Source: Rhodocyclaceae bacterium
GTDB lineage: Bacteria; Pseudomonadota; Gammaproteobacteria; Burkholderiales; Rhodocyclaceae
Assembly (NCBI GenBank): GCA_026415155.1
Contig: JAOAHQ010000040.1
Location: 1-64,000, forward strand
Direction of reading: 5' to 3'
Length of the DNA: 64,000 nucleotides
Shown here: piece by piece, positions 24,407 through 34,442 of the stretch
How positions within the stretch are numbered: the stretch's first letter is position 1
Layout: every line of letters begins with the position of its first letter
The notes under the pieces: generated by a model
The model's database searches: none
What the model was told of the DNA's origin: nothing
What the model saw: only the letters and a program-made list of their open reading frames with translations
Program-made: the position numbers and the translations under genes

Positions 24407-25135
24407 TTAGGCGCCGTCCATCACCGCCGTCGTATAGACCTCTTGCACGTCGTCGAGGTCTTCGAGCGCATCGAGCAGCTTTTGCATCTTCACAGCATCT
24501 TCGCCAGAGAGTTCCGTCTCGTTCAAGGGCTTCATCGTCACCTCGGCGTATTCGGCCTTGAAGCCGGCGGCTGCGAGCGCTTCCTTGACGGCGAGAAAAT
24601 CGGCCGCTGCCGTGATCACCTCGATCGAGCCATCGTCGTTCGTCAGCACGTCCTCGGCGCCGGCTTCGATAGCGGCGTCCATCAGCTTCGCTTCATCGGT
24701 GACCGGCGCGAAGACGAGCTGGCCGCAATGCTTGAACTGAAAGGCAACGCAGCCATCGGTGCCGAGGTTGCCGCCGTGTTTGCTGAAGGCGTGGCGCACC
24801 TCGGCGACGGTGCGCGTCTTGTTATCGGTCAGGCAATCGACCATCACCGCCGCGCCGCCGGGCCCATAGCCTTCATAGCGCGCTTCGAGGTAATCGACCC
24901 CTTCGAGCTCCCCGGTGCCCTTCTTGATCGCGTTCTCGATCTTGTCCTTGGGCATGTTGACGGACTTGGCCTTCTCGATCGCGAGCCTGAGGCGCGGGTT
25001 GAATGACGGATCGCCGCCGCCGAGCTTCGCGGCGACGGAAAGCTCTTTGGCGAGGCGCGAGAAAGCCGCGCCGCGCTTTTCATCCTGACGGCCCTTGCGG
25101 TGCTGGATGTTGGCCCATTTGGAATGTCCGGCCAT
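24407..25135 (-). CDS. yebC: YebC/PmpR-family protein
   Basis: Cytoplasmic protein of the YebC/PmpR/TACO1 family; known both as transcriptional regulator and as ribosome factor relieving proline stalls. The 242-residue protein starts [20 protein letters not shown] and holds the family blocks [33 protein letters not shown] and the acidic C-terminus. It is upstream of ruvC, as in most Proteobacteria. Confidence 0.96.
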   Translation of the reverse strand: MAGHSKWANIQHRKGRQDEKRGAAFSRLAKELSVAAKLGGGDPSFNPRLRLAIEKAKSVNMPKDKIENAIKKGTGELEGVDYLEARYEGYGPGGAAVMVDCLTDNKTRTVAEVRHAFSKHGGNLGTDGCVAFQFKHCGQLVFAPVTDEAKLMDAAIEAGAEDVLTNDDGSIEVITAAADFLAVKEALAAAGFKAEYAEVTMKPLNETELSGEDAVKMQKLLDALEDLDDVQEVYTTAVMDGA

Positions 25136-25254
25136 GGTGATCTGCTCCAGAAAGAATCGTTCTTCGCGGGGATTTTATCTGGCGCCGGTTGGGGCTGTGG
25201 GGGCTCTGCGTGAGGGGCGCCGAAGCCAGCGCGTTTCTCGCCGCTATTGATCGG

Positions 25255-25272
25255 GTTATACTCGGGTATAAC
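25255..25272. promoter_or_regulatory. Operator/promoter palindrome of the MazEF-like pair
   Basis: GTTATAC and GTATAAC around TCGG, ending 23 bases before the antitoxin ATG. The arms are -10-like, so bound antitoxin would block the promoter. Confidence 0.6.
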
Positions 25273-25295
25273 TTTTATTGCGGCATGGTTCATTC

Positions 25296-25556
25296 ATGGC
25301 GACGGCGACTTTGCGCACGCTGGGCGGATCGGTGGTGATGACCATTCCCAAGCCGCTGCTCGAACAGGCTCGGCTCCGCTCAGGCGTGCGGGTCGAGATC
25401 GAGTATCGCGACGGTCAGCTGATCATCAAACCGCGCCCGAGCCCCCAATACACACTTGCGGAGCTGCTCGCCCGCTGTGAGGCGGGTGCCTACGGGAAGG
25501 CAGCGGCGGAGGCAGAATGGCTCAACGATGGGCCAGTCGGCCAAGAAGTCCTGTGA
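25296..25556 (+). CDS. MazE/AbrB-type antitoxin
   Basis: An 86-residue protein with a swapped-hairpin AbrB-type DNA-binding domain: LRTLGGSVVMTIPKPLLEQA, then VRVEIEYRDGQLIIKPR, followed by a toxin-binding tail (YTLAELLARCEAGAYGKAAA). It is divergent from yebC, preceded by a perfect palindrome, and overlaps the toxin gene. Confidence 0.9.
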   Translation: MATATLRTLGGSVVMTIPKPLLEQARLRSGVRVEIEYRDGQLIIKPRPSPQYTLAELLARCEAGAYGKAAAEAEWLNDGPVGQEVL

Positions 25557-25911
25557 GGCGACCTTGAAACATGGGTGCGCCGAGCGCGGCGACATCGTGC
25601 TCATCGATCTGAATCCGACTCAGGGGCGCGAGCAGCAGGGGCAGCGGCCAGTGCTCGTCGTCTCGCCATTGGAATTCAATCGCGTCTGCGGCGTGGCATG
25701 GGTTTGTCCGATCACCCAGGGCGGCGAAGGCTTACGCCAACGAGGTTTCACGGTCTCGCTGATGGGGTGCGGGACACAAACGCAAGGCGTGGTGCTCTGT
25801 CATCAGCCTCGCGCCCTCGATCTACGGGCGCGCCAGGCGGTTTTCAAGGAAAAGGCGCCACCTGAGCTCGTCGACGAGGTCTTGGCGCGGCTGCGCGCCG
25901 TGCTGGATTGA
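25528..25911 (+). CDS. MazF/PemK-family endoribonuclease toxin
   Basis: Sequence-specific mRNA interferase. Core features: ERGDIVLIDLNPTQGREQQG, QRPVLVVSPLEFN and CHQPRALDLRARQA, the MazF/ChpB fold. The ATG at 25528 gives 127 residues and a 29-base overlap with the antitoxin; the conserved part begins at about residue 18, so a later TTG at 25563 is possible. Confidence 0.9.
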   Translation: MGQSAKKSCEATLKHGCAERGDIVLIDLNPTQGREQQGQRPVLVVSPLEFNRVCGVAWVCPITQGGEGLRQRGFTVSLMGCGTQTQGVVLCHQPRALDLRARQAVFKEKAPPELVDEVLARLRAVLD

Positions 25912-25941
25912 CCGGAATTTTTCTGTTTTCAAGAGGTGACG

Positions 25942-27444
25942 ATGATCGCTCCGATCTCCCTTGCCAAGCATCAAGACACCGTGCTCGAACTCCTGCCGGC
26001 GCTCGCCAACCGCCACGGCCTCATCACGGGGGCGACAGGCACCGGCAAGACGGTGACCCTGCAGCGGCTCGCCGAAGGCTTCTCTGCCATCGGCGTGCCG
26101 GTCTTTCTTGCCGACGTGAAGGGCGATCTCTCCGGCCTCGGCGCGCCGGGCGTGCGCTCCGACAAGCTGAACAAGCGCCTCGAGATGCTGGGCATCACCG
26201 ACTGGCAGCCCGCCGCCTGCCCGGTGGTGTTCTGGGACGTCTTGGGTGAGGCCGGCCATCCGGTGCGGGCGACGATCTCCGACATGGGGCCGCTGTTGCT
26301 GGCGCGCCTCCTTGGCTTGAACGACACGCAAGAAGGCGTGCTCTCGATCGTCTTCAAGATTGCCGACGATGCAGGACTCCTGCTCCTCGACCTCAAGGAC
26401 CTGCGCGCCATGGTGCAGCATGTCGGCGACAATGCAACGGAGTACAAAACGCGCTATGGCAATATCTCGGCCGCCTCGATCGGCGCGATCCAGCGCGGCC
26501 TCTTGACGCTGGAAGAGCAAGGCGGCGAGCGCTTTTTCGGCGAGCCGATGCTGGACATCCAAGACCTCATGCAGACGCTCGATGGCAAGGGCGTCGTCAA
26601 CATCCTCGCCGCCGAAAGGCTCATCCATGCGCCGAAGCTTTACGCGACCTTCCTGCTTTGGCTGCTTTCGGAACTCTTCGAGCAGCTTCCCGAGGCGGGC
26701 GATCTGGAAAAGCCCAAGCTCGTCTTCTTCTTCGATGAAGCCCACCTCTTGTTCAACGACGCGCCGTCAGCACTCGTCGACAAGGTCGAGCAGGTCGTGC
26801 GGCTCATTCGCTCGAAGGGGGTGGGCGTCTATTTCGTGACGCAAAACCCGCTCGACGTGCCCGAGAAGGTGTTGGGCCAGCTCGGTAACCGCGTGCAGCA
26901 CGCGCTGCGCGCCTTCACGCCGCGCGATCAGAAGGCCGTCAAGGCGGCGGCCGAGACGATGCGCGCCAATCCGGCCTTCGATGCGGCGGCCGCGATCACC
27001 GAGCTTGGCGTGGGCGAAGCGCTCGTTTCCTTGCTCGATGCCCACGGCCGGCCGAACGTCGTCGAGCGTGCCTTCATCCTGCCGCCATCTTCGCGCATCG
27101 GTCCGCTCAGCATTGAGGAGCGCCAGCAGGCGATCCGAAGCTCGCTTCTTTATGGCGTCTATGAAAAGACCATCGACCGCGAATCGGCCTACGAGAAGCT
27201 CTTGGCGCGCGCCGCTCATGCCCCGCAAGTCGGCGCTGGCGGCACGGCCACAGGCGGGGCGGGGGCGGGGGGCAGCGTGCTCAAGGAGCTGCTCCTCGGC
27301 CGCACGGGCCCGCGCGGCGGGCAGACGGATGGGCTCGTGCAGACAGTGGCGAAGAGTGTGGTGCGCACCATTGGTGCCCAAGTGGGCCGCGAGATCGTGC
27401 GCGGCGTGCTGGGCGGGCTGCTCGGCGGCGGCCGGCGGCGCTAG
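25942..27444 (+). CDS. HerA-like ATPase (DUF853, YjgR type)
   Basis: A 500-residue ATPase of the HerA/DUF853 family, widespread and poorly characterised, possibly a DNA translocase. Walker [18 protein letters not shown], Walker [13 protein letters not shown], Arg-finger region [20 protein letters not shown]. The C-terminal part is Gly-rich and low complexity. Start ATG follows AGAGG by 7 bases. A copy of the 19 bp repeat at 27230-27248 encodes QVGAGGTA in the Gly-rich linker. Confidence 0.9.
   Translation: MIAPISLAKHQDTVLELLPALANRHGLITGATGTGKTVTLQRLAEGFSAIGVPVFLADVKGDLSGLGAPGVRSDKLNKRLEMLGITDWQPAACPVVFWDVLGEAGHPVRATISDMGPLLLARLLGLNDTQEGVLSIVFKIADDAGLLLLDLKDLRAMVQHVGDNATEYKTRYGNISAASIGAIQRGLLTLEEQGGERFFGEPMLDIQDLMQTLDGKGVVNILAAERLIHAPKLYATFLLWLLSELFEQLPEAGDLEKPKLVFFFDEAHLLFNDAPSALVDKVEQVVRLIRSKGVGVYFVTQNPLDVPEKVLGQLGNRVQHALRAFTPRDQKAVKAAAETMRANPAFDAAAAITELGVGEALVSLLDAHGRPNVVERAFILPPSSRIGPLSIEERQQAIRSSLLYGVYEKTIDRESAYEKLLARAAHAPQVGAGGTATGGAGAGGSVLKELLLGRTGPRGGQTDGLVQTVAKSVVRTIGAQVGREIVRGVLGGLLGGGRRR
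27230..27248 (+). repeat. Dispersed 19 bp repeat (1 mismatch)
   Basis: TCGGCGCTGGCGGCACGGC in the HerA-like gene, sense direction, read as VGAGGTA. Confidence 0.8.
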
Positions 27445-27505
27445 CGCATTACTTTTGTAGAATCATCGGCCTACAACTCACGTCGAACAATCCAAGACCC
27501 TTCCC

Positions 27506-29545
27506 ATGACGCATAAAGCCATTGCGCGCCTGGGAGGCTTGCTTTGCTTCTTGTTGAGCGCCTGGGTGAGCGCCAGCCCGCTTGCGCCCACCGAGCAAGA
27601 CTATTTCAGCGAACTGCCCGAGGTGCTCACCGTCACGCGGCTCGCCCAGCCCTTGAATGAGACCCCAGGTGCCGTGACGATCCTCGACCGCGAGACGATC
27701 CGGCGCTTTGGTGCGCGCGAGGTCATCGACGTCTTGCGCCTCGTGCCCGGCTATCTCTTCGCCGGCGTCAATGGCGCGCATCCGATCGCCGCCTACCATG
27801 CGCCGATCGACGAGTTCGGCGCGCGCAATCTGGTCTTCCTCGATGGCCGCCCCCTTTACAACGCCTTTTATGTCGGCGACACCTTCCACGGCCTGATGGG
27901 TGTGCTCGTCGAGGACATCGAGCGCATCGAAGTGCTGCGCGGCTCGAACTCTGCCGCCTATGGGGCCAATGCGATGTTTGGTGTCATCAACATCGTCACG
28001 CGCCATGCCGCTGATACGCCCGGCGGCCTCATCGTCGTCCATGAGGGCGAGAACGGGCTGCGCGATGCCATGGCGCGCATCGGCTGGGGGAATGACGCCG
28101 CCAGTTTTCGTCTTTCCGCCGGCCGCCGCGAGGACGAAGGCTGGAAAGGCGCGCGCGACGACCGGCGCATCGAGCAGCTGCATTTCCGCGGCGATTTTCG
28201 CCCGGCGGCCGATCAGGAGGCGATGCTGGCGGCCGGAATCATCGACATGGCGCTCGATGCTGGGCGCGGTACCAAGGGTGAGCCTTGGCGCACCACGGGC
28301 TGGCGGGAGTTTTTCCTCAACGGCCAGTGGCGCTGGCAATGGGCTGCCCACGAGGAGATCAAGCTCTCGGCGCATTTCGATGAAGCCGAAAACGAGGATC
28401 GCTCGCCCTATGTGCCCGATCCTAATGTCACGCTCGATTACAGCGGCAAGTCGCGCAAGATGGGGCTTGAGCTGCAGCACCAGCGCGTGTTCTCGCCCGC
28501 CTGGCGCGCCGTCTGGGGCTTAGGCTTCGAGCACAACGAGGCGCGCTCGAAGCCCTTGTTCAACCGCGAGGGCGCCGTGGTATCGAATGAAGCGCGCCTC
28601 TTTGGCAACCTCGAATGGCGGCCGCATGCGCAGTGGCTCATCAATGCGGGCGGCTTCTTGAGCCATCACAACTGGCTTGGCGAAGATTTTTCGCCCCGGC
28701 TGATGGCGAACTTCCATGTGACGCCTGAGCACACGCTGCGCTTCGGCGCCTCGCGCTCGACGCGCTCGCCGAACTTCTTCGAGCTTGCCGCCGATCAGCG
28801 CTTCTACCCGAAAAATGTCTTGGGCCTGCTTGCGGCTGGCGAGCGCATGGCGGCGCTGGCGGCCTACTTCAACATCCCCTATCGGCTGGCTTACGCCGAC
28901 GGCAGCTTGAGGCCAGAGCGGCTCGAGACCCTCGAAGCGGGCTATTTCGGCCGCCTGGCGCCGCGGCTTACCCTCGATGTGCGCGCCTATCTCGAGCGCA
29001 TGAGCGAAATGGTGAAGAAAGTCGCCATCACGCTGCCCGGCTATGTCACGCCGACAGTGTTCCCTTCGACACCGCCTATTCCCGCCGGCACGCCGATTCC
29101 AGTCGCATCGCTCGCCAATCGTAACGGCTTCACGACGCGCGGCCTCGAATATCAACTGCGCTGGAAGCCTTTTGACGAGGGCGAGCTGTGGCTCGGCCAG
29201 AATTTTCAGGAATACGTGGGGCACGATCCGGCCGTCAAGCCCGGCGCGAACCTGCCGCCCCATCATGCGACGACGCTCGCCTGGTTCCAAAAGCTGCCCG
29301 CCAATCTCGACTTCGCTCTGCTCTTCAACCACTGGAGCCGCATGAGCTGGGGCGGGCCAGAAGAGACGCTCCCCGTCCAGCGGCGGCTCGATCTGCGGTT
29401 GGGTTTGCCCTTCCGGGTGGGCGCGACGCGCGGCGAGCTTGCCCTCACCGGCCAGGCGGTGGAAGGGAGCTACCCAGTCTGGTGGGCCAGGCGCGGCTAT
29501 GAATTCGAGCGCCGCGCCTTCGCTACGCTGCGCCTCGAATTTTGA
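27506..29545 (+). CDS. TonB-dependent outer-membrane receptor 1
   Basis: A 679-residue receptor, signal peptide (LGGLLCFLLSAWVSASP), TonB-box-like EVLTVTRL, plug domain with TPGAVTILDRETIRRFGARE, LVFLDGRPLY, VEDIERIEVLRGSNSAAYGA and INIVTRHA, then a 22-strand barrel ending in LRLEF, the classical C-terminal Phe. It is paralogous to the next gene (85 bases away) throughout the plug. Ligand unknown; the neighbourhood (periplasmic binding protein, membrane diguanylate cyclase) suggests a signalling rather than purely nutritional role. Confidence 0.92.
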   Translation: MTHKAIARLGGLLCFLLSAWVSASPLAPTEQDYFSELPEVLTVTRLAQPLNETPGAVTILDRETIRRFGAREVIDVLRLVPGYLFAGVNGAHPIAAYHAPIDEFGARNLVFLDGRPLYNAFYVGDTFHGLMGVLVEDIERIEVLRGSNSAAYGANAMFGVINIVTRHAADTPGGLIVVHEGENGLRDAMARIGWGNDAASFRLSAGRREDEGWKGARDDRRIEQLHFRGDFRPAADQEAMLAAGIIDMALDAGRGTKGEPWRTTGWREFFLNGQWRWQWAAHEEIKLSAHFDEAENEDRSPYVPDPNVTLDYSGKSRKMGLELQHQRVFSPAWRAVWGLGFEHNEARSKPLFNREGAVVSNEARLFGNLEWRPHAQWLINAGGFLSHHNWLGEDFSPRLMANFHVTPEHTLRFGASRSTRSPNFFELAADQRFYPKNVLGLLAAGERMAALAAYFNIPYRLAYADGSLRPERLETLEAGYFGRLAPRLTLDVRAYLERMSEMVKKVAITLPGYVTPTVFPSTPPIPAGTPIPVASLANRNGFTTRGLEYQLRWKPFDEGELWLGQNFQEYVGHDPAVKPGANLPPHHATTLAWFQKLPANLDFALLFNHWSRMSWGGPEETLPVQRRLDLRLGLPFRVGATRGELALTGQAVEGSYPVWWARRGYEFERRAFATLRLEF

Positions 29546-29630
29546 GCGGATGTCCGCCCTCGTGGCGGCTTTCCGTCATTGTCATTTGCCGCCCGGCGTG
29601 CGATGATGGGCCTTTGGGATAAAAAAAGCT

Positions 29631-31520
29631 GTGGCGTCCTCTTCCAGACTGCTGGCTGGCCTGACCTGTCTGCTGACCTCTTCCGCCCGCGCGGCCGCGC
29701 CCGAGGCGCTCTCGGAGCAGGATTTTCTCCGCGAGCTGCCCGAAGTGCTCACCGTCACGCGGCTTGCCCAGCCTTTGGATGAGGTGCCCGGGGCGGTGAC
29801 GATCCTCGACCGCGAAACACTCCGCCGCTCAGGCGCGCGCACGGTGGCCGAAGCCTTGCGCCTCGTGCCCGGCTTCATTTTTCTCCACAAGGAAGGCATC
29901 GGCCAGCCGATCGCCACCTATCACGCCGAATACGAGGATTTCCCGCGCCGGCTGCAGGTCTTCATCGACGGCCGCTCGGTCTATTCGAGCCTCGCCACCG
30001 GTACGGCGACCCACGGCATGCTGGGCGTCGTGATCGAAGACATCGAGCGCATCGAGGTCTTGCGCGGCTCGAACTCGGCGGCCTATGGCGCCAATGCCTT
30101 TCTCGGCGTCGTCAATGTCGTGACGCGCCATGCCGCCGATACGCAGGGTGGCCTCGTGCGCGTCGAGGGGGGCGAAGCGGGCCTCGCCGAAGGGGTGGCG
30201 AGAGTCGGCTGGGGCAAGACGGCCGCCAGCTGGCGCCTCTCGGCCTCAAAGCGCCGCGACGGCGGTTTTCCGGGCTTGAACGACGGTTTCGATCTCGAGC
30301 AGGCCCATCTGCGCGGCGATCTCATACCGAGCGGGCAAGACGAGCTTCAGGCTACCGCCGGTTATGTGCGCCACGGTTGGCATACCCACGGCCTGGCCCG
30401 CGAGGAGGGCTGGTCCAACGTCTATGCGCGCCTGGGCTGGAAGCGGCAGCTCGATCGCCAGGCCGAATTCAGGGCGCATGCCCTCTACGACGAGGAACGC
30501 TACGAGAATTATTTCCCGCGCTGGCGCGCCGACGGCACGGCGCGCCGCCTCGAGCTAGAAGCCTCGCACAGCTTCGCGCCCGTGCAAGGCGTCCGGCTCG
30601 TCTGGGGCGGCCAGTATCGCCATGAAGAGGTCACCTCGCCCGATCTGTTCGCTTCGCGCCCCGAGCAGCGCTTCGACTGGTGGCGCTTCTTCGCTAACGC
30701 CGAGTGGAAGCCGCACCCGCGCTGGGTCGTCAATGCCGGCGCGCTGTGGGAGCATCACAGCATCGTTGGCGCGCGGCTCGCGCCGCGGCTGATGATCAAT
30801 CACCATTTGTCCGAAGATCACACGCTGCGCGCCGGCGCGACGACGGCCTACCGCATGCCGACGCTCTTCGAGCTGCGCGCCGATTGGCGCAACGAAAACG
30901 GCGTGCCGCAGGTCTTGGCCTCGGGCAAGGCCCGGCCCGAAGTCGTCGATGTGCTGGAGCTCGGTTATCTCGGCCAGATCCGGCCGCTGGGCCTCGTGAT
31001 CGACGTGCGGCGTTTCCAGGAGTCAGCCAAGGATCTGCTGCGCTTTCAGCGGCCGTGCCCAGGCTGCCCGAACGATTTCGTCAATAAGGATCCGAGCCTG
31101 CAAAACGGCTGGGAAGTGGGCTTGCGCTGGCAGCCAACAAGCGAGACGCAGTTTCTCGTCAACTACACGGTGCTGCACTTGCTGCCGGCCGCCGACAACA
31201 CCAATGCTACTTCTTCTCTACGCGCGCCCAACCACATCGCGACGATCGCCTGGTTCCAGCGTCTGCCGCAGGAGCTCGAGCTCTCTTTGATCTACACGGC
31301 GCTTGGGCGCCATTATTGGGTGCGCCCGGCCGACATGATCCCCGCCTGGCAGCAGACCGATCTGCGCCTGGCGCGCAAGTTCCGCCTTGGCGCAACGCGC
31401 GCCGAAGCAGCGCTCTTCGTGCGCGCGATCGACGGCGGGCACATCGATTACGCCCTGCGCGGCCTGCCGCCGATCGAGCTTAATCGCCGCGCGGCGCTCT
31501 CCTTGCGTCTCGAGTTCTGA
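29631..31520 (+). CDS. TonB-dependent outer-membrane receptor 2
   Basis: A 629-residue paralogue of the preceding gene: the plug shares ELPEVLTVTRLAQPLDEVPG, AVTILDRETLRR and IERIEVLRGSNSAAYGAN almost residue for residue, while the barrels differ. The start is a GTG giving a signal peptide (LLAGLTCLLTSSARAAA); no strong ribosome binding site is seen, so coupling to the upstream gene is possible. The C-terminus is SLRLEF. A tandem duplication with barrel divergence suggests two related ligands. Confidence 0.92.
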   Translation: MASSSRLLAGLTCLLTSSARAAAPEALSEQDFLRELPEVLTVTRLAQPLDEVPGAVTILDRETLRRSGARTVAEALRLVPGFIFLHKEGIGQPIATYHAEYEDFPRRLQVFIDGRSVYSSLATGTATHGMLGVVIEDIERIEVLRGSNSAAYGANAFLGVVNVVTRHAADTQGGLVRVEGGEAGLAEGVARVGWGKTAASWRLSASKRRDGGFPGLNDGFDLEQAHLRGDLIPSGQDELQATAGYVRHGWHTHGLAREEGWSNVYARLGWKRQLDRQAEFRAHALYDEERYENYFPRWRADGTARRLELEASHSFAPVQGVRLVWGGQYRHEEVTSPDLFASRPEQRFDWWRFFANAEWKPHPRWVVNAGALWEHHSIVGARLAPRLMINHHLSEDHTLRAGATTAYRMPTLFELRADWRNENGVPQVLASGKARPEVVDVLELGYLGQIRPLGLVIDVRRFQESAKDLLRFQRPCPGCPNDFVNKDPSLQNGWEVGLRWQPTSETQFLVNYTVLHLLPAADNTNATSSLRAPNHIATIAWFQRLPQELELSLIYTALGRHYWVRPADMIPAWQQTDLRLARKFRLGATRAEAALFVRAIDGGHIDYALRGLPPIELNRRAALSLRLEF

Positions 31521-31525
31521 TCGGC

Positions 31526-32464
31526 ATGAGACGGCTCATACGCCTCTTTCTCCTCGCCTGCCTCGTCAATATGACATTAGTATTAGAGGCGGCGGCGGGT
31601 CAGCGCATCTGGGTGGCGCTGGCGGCCGAGGAAGGGCCATATCAGGAGGCCGCCGCGGTGCTGGCGGCGGAGCTGGGCGGCGAGCACCTGCTCACGGTGC
31701 GGCCTTGGCAAGCGCTCATCGAAGAGAGCGCACCGCCCGATCTCGTCGTCACCGTCGGCGTGGCGGCCTTCGATGGTCTGCTCGAAGCCTTTGCGCGGCG
31801 GAAGGAGGAGGCCTGGGCGCGCGTGCCAGTCATGGCAACCCTATTGCCACAAGCGGCCTTCGAGCTGCGCGCGCCGGCTGCGGGCCGCCGCTTGATCTCG
31901 GCCGTCGTGCTCGATCAGCCGCTCTCCCGGCAGTTCAATCTGCTGCGCCTGGCACTGCCGCAGGCGCGCCGCATCGGCGTGCTGGCCGGCCCTCAGACGC
32001 GGCCGCTCTTGCCCGTGCTCGAAAAAGAAGCGCGCGCCAGGGGCTTGAGCCTCGTCGTCTCACCAGAGGTGATTTCGGCCGAGCAGATCTATCCCGCCCT
32101 GCGAGCGGTGATCGAGTCGGCGGATGTGCTGTTGGCACTTCCCGAGCCGCTCATCTACAACAATGCGACGCTGCAGAACATTCTGCTCACGCTCTATCGC
32201 GGCCGCCTGCCGCTCGTTTCCTTCTCGGCCGCGCATGTGCGCGCGGGCGCGGTGATGGCGCTCTATTCGACGCCGGCCCAGGTGACGCGCCATGCCGCTA
32301 CGCTCATCAAAAGCTGGCAGGCCGGCCGCGGCTGGCCGCTGCCGCAGCCGCCGCGCGAATTCGCCGTGGCGGTGAATGCCAAGGTGGCCGCTTCCCTCGG
32401 CTTGGCGCTTGATGAGGCCGCTGCGCTTGCCGAGGCGCTGCGCCGGCTGGAGGGCCAGCCATGA
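31526..32464 (+). CDS. Periplasmic ABC-type substrate-binding protein (PF04392-like)
   Basis: A 312-residue exported protein (signal peptide MRRLIRLFLLACLVNMTLV, cleavage near AAAG) with a two-lobed periplasmic-binding fold: DLVVTVGVAAFDGLLEAF, AVVLDQPLSRQFNLLRLALP, RIGVLAGPQTRPLLPVLEKE and ADVLLALPEPLIYNNATLQN. No transporter gene is adjacent; instead the stop overlaps the diguanylate cyclase start (ATGA). It probably binds a ligand delivered by the TonB receptors and reports it to the cyclase. Confidence 0.85.
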   Translation: MRRLIRLFLLACLVNMTLVLEAAAGQRIWVALAAEEGPYQEAAAVLAAELGGEHLLTVRPWQALIEESAPPDLVVTVGVAAFDGLLEAFARRKEEAWARVPVMATLLPQAAFELRAPAAGRRLISAVVLDQPLSRQFNLLRLALPQARRIGVLAGPQTRPLLPVLEKEARARGLSLVVSPEVISAEQIYPALRAVIESADVLLALPEPLIYNNATLQNILLTLYRGRLPLVSFSAAHVRAGAVMALYSTPAQVTRHAATLIKSWQAGRGWPLPQPPREFAVAVNAKVAASLGLALDEAAALAEALRRLEGQP

Positions 32465-33612
32465 GATTCGTGCGCCGGCTGGGCTTGCGCGCTCGCTTGC
32501 TGCTCGGCGCCGTGCTGCCGGCGCTCCTCATGGTGAGCCTGCTCGAAGCGATTTTCCTCGAGCGTTACCGGGCCGATCTCGAACAGGCGTTCGTCGCGCG
32601 CGGCGAGTCGATCGCCCGCCAGCTCGGGCCTGCGGTCGAGTTTGCGCTCTTTGTGGGCAGCGAGGCGCAGCTTATCGCGCTTGCCGAGGCCACCCGGCAG
32701 AGTGACCCCGTGATCCTCGCCGTCGGCGTGCTCGATCGCGACGGAAGCCTCCTCGCTCATAGCGGTGCGGCGCTGGCACGCCTGCCGCAGGCTGGGATTG
32801 ATCTGCAAGTGTTGCGCGAAGCCGATCACACCGTTGTCCTCGCGCCAGTGCGTCCCGCGGCTTGGCCGGCCGAAGGCGATTTGCCTGACTGGGGGCATTC
32901 AGCCGCGAGCGCAAACGCGCCGGTCGGCCATGTGCTCGTCGCGCTTTCACATGCCGGCATCGAGGCGCGTCAGCGCGAGATGTTGAAGCTCACGCTCGCC
33001 ATCGTGCTCGGCGGCCTTGTCTTGGCCGGCTGGTTGTCGCTCTCGATCGCCTCGAAGGTGATTGCCCGCCTCGACGCGGCGCATGCGGCGCTCAAGCGCG
33101 AGAAGGAAGCGGCCGAGGCGCTCGCCCGTACCGATGTGCTGACGGGGCTCGCCAACCGGCGCGCCTTCGACGAGGCGGCGCAGCGCGAGATCCGCCGCGC
33201 GCTGCGTTACGGCACGCCGCTCGCGCTCGTGATCGCCGACATCGACTATTTCAAGTCCATCAACGATCGCTTCGGCCATCATGTCGGCGACGAAGTGCTC
33301 AAGGACGTTGCCGCGACCTTGAGCGCCTCGGTGCGCGGAGTCGATCTCGTCGGCCGTTGGGGCGGCGAGGAATTCGTCATTCTGATGCCGGAAGCCGGTC
33401 TCGAGGCGGCGCGCGAGGCGGCCGAGCGCATGCGGCTCGTCGTCGCCGGCCATCCGTTGCAATGCGAAGGGGCACGCTGCGGCATCACGGCGAGCTTCGG
33501 CGTGGCGGCGCTCGATCCCGAGCGGCCGACGCTCGATGATCTGTTGGGCCGCGCCGATGCCGCGCTCTACCGCGCCAAGGCAAACGGCCGCAACCGCGTA
33601 GAGCTTGGCTAG
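32461..33612 (+). CDS. Membrane diguanylate cyclase with periplasmic sensor
   Basis: Makes cyclic di-GMP from GTP. The 383-residue protein has a first transmembrane helix (LLLGAVLPALLMVSLLEAIF), a periplasmic sensor of about 140 residues, a second transmembrane helix (LKLTLAIVLGGLVLAGWLSL), a linker and a GGDEF domain: DVLTGLANRRAF, DIDYFKSINDRFGH, active site GGEEF with an intact inhibitory RxxD (RGVD) five residues before. Activity and product inhibition are both expected. Coupled to the upstream binding-protein gene. Its stop and that of the convergent metF share CTAG. Confidence 0.94.
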   Translation: MRFVRRLGLRARLLLGAVLPALLMVSLLEAIFLERYRADLEQAFVARGESIARQLGPAVEFALFVGSEAQLIALAEATRQSDPVILAVGVLDRDGSLLAHSGAALARLPQAGIDLQVLREADHTVVLAPVRPAAWPAEGDLPDWGHSAASANAPVGHVLVALSHAGIEARQREMLKLTLAIVLGGLVLAGWLSLSIASKVIARLDAAHAALKREKEAAEALARTDVLTGLANRRAFDEAAQREIRRALRYGTPLALVIADIDYFKSINDRFGHHVGDEVLKDVAATLSASVRGVDLVGRWGGEEFVILMPEAGLEAAREAAERMRLVVAGHPLQCEGARCGITASFGVAALDPERPTLDDLLGRADAALYRAKANGRNRVELG

Positions 33613-34442
33613 TTGATCAACCCCAGCCGGCGCAGGATTTCGAGTGACAGCGCCGCCTGGTTCAAGGTGTAGAAATGCAGCCCCGGCGCGCCGAGGGCCA
33701 GCAGTCGCTGGCACAGCTCGGTCACCACATCGAGGCCGAAGGCGCGGATCGATTCCGCATCGTCGCCGAAGCTTTCGAACTTCTTCCTCATCCAGCGCGG
33801 GAGCTCGGCGCCGCTTGCGTCCGCGAAGCGGGCGAGCTTCGAGAAACTGCCGATCGGCATGATGCCCGGCACGATCGGAATCGTCACCCCTAGCGCGCGC
33901 GCCTCGGCGACGAAATGGACGTAGGCATCCGCGTTGTAGAAGAACTGAGTGATCGCCGAGTTCGCGCCGGCCTCGACCTTGCGCTTGAAATTGAGGAGAT
34001 CCTCGCGCGGGTTCTTCGCCTGCGGGTGCCATTCGGGGTAGGCGGCGACCTCGATGTGAAACCAGTCGCCGGTTTCGGCGCGGATGAAGGCGACGAGCTC
34101 GTTGGCGTAGCGGAATTCGCCCGGATCGGCCATGCCAGAGGGCAGGTCGCCGCGCAAGGCGACGATGCGGCGGATGCCGCGCGCGCGGTAGTGCGCGAGC
34201 TGCGCGCGGATGCTCTCGCGCGTGGCGCCGATGCAGGAAAGATGCGGACAGGCGGCAACGCCCTCGGCGGCGATCTCCGAGACGATGTCGAGGGTGCGTT
34301 CGCGCGTCGAGCCGCCGGCGCCATAGGTGACCGAGAAGAAGGCCGGTTTGGCGAGGGCGAGCTGGGCGCGGGTGACGCGCAGCTTTTCGATCCCCTCGGA
34401 CGTTTGGGGCGGGAAGAATTCGAAAGAGATTTCAGGTTTCAT
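33609..34442 (-). CDS. metF: Methylenetetrahydrofolate reductase MetF
   Basis: FAD enzyme giving 5-methyltetrahydrofolate for methionine synthesis. The 277-residue protein starts with ISFEFFPPQTSEGIEKL and has SVTYGAGGSTRERT, HLSCIGATRESI, ALRGDLP, ITQFFYNADAYVHF and PGIMPI, all family hallmarks. I set the start at MKPEIS; the longer frame upstream lies inside tlyA. It overlaps tlyA by 11 bases and the stop of the convergent cyclase gene. Confidence 0.96.
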   Translation of the reverse strand: MKPEISFEFFPPQTSEGIEKLRVTRAQLALAKPAFFSVTYGAGGSTRERTLDIVSEIAAEGVAACPHLSCIGATRESIRAQLAHYRARGIRRIVALRGDLPSGMADPGEFRYANELVAFIRAETGDWFHIEVAAYPEWHPQAKNPREDLLNFKRKVEAGANSAITQFFYNADAYVHFVAEARALGVTIPIVPGIMPIGSFSKLARFADASGAELPRWMRKKFESFGDDAESIRAFGLDVVTELCQRLLALGAPGLHFYTLNQAALSLEILRRLGLIN

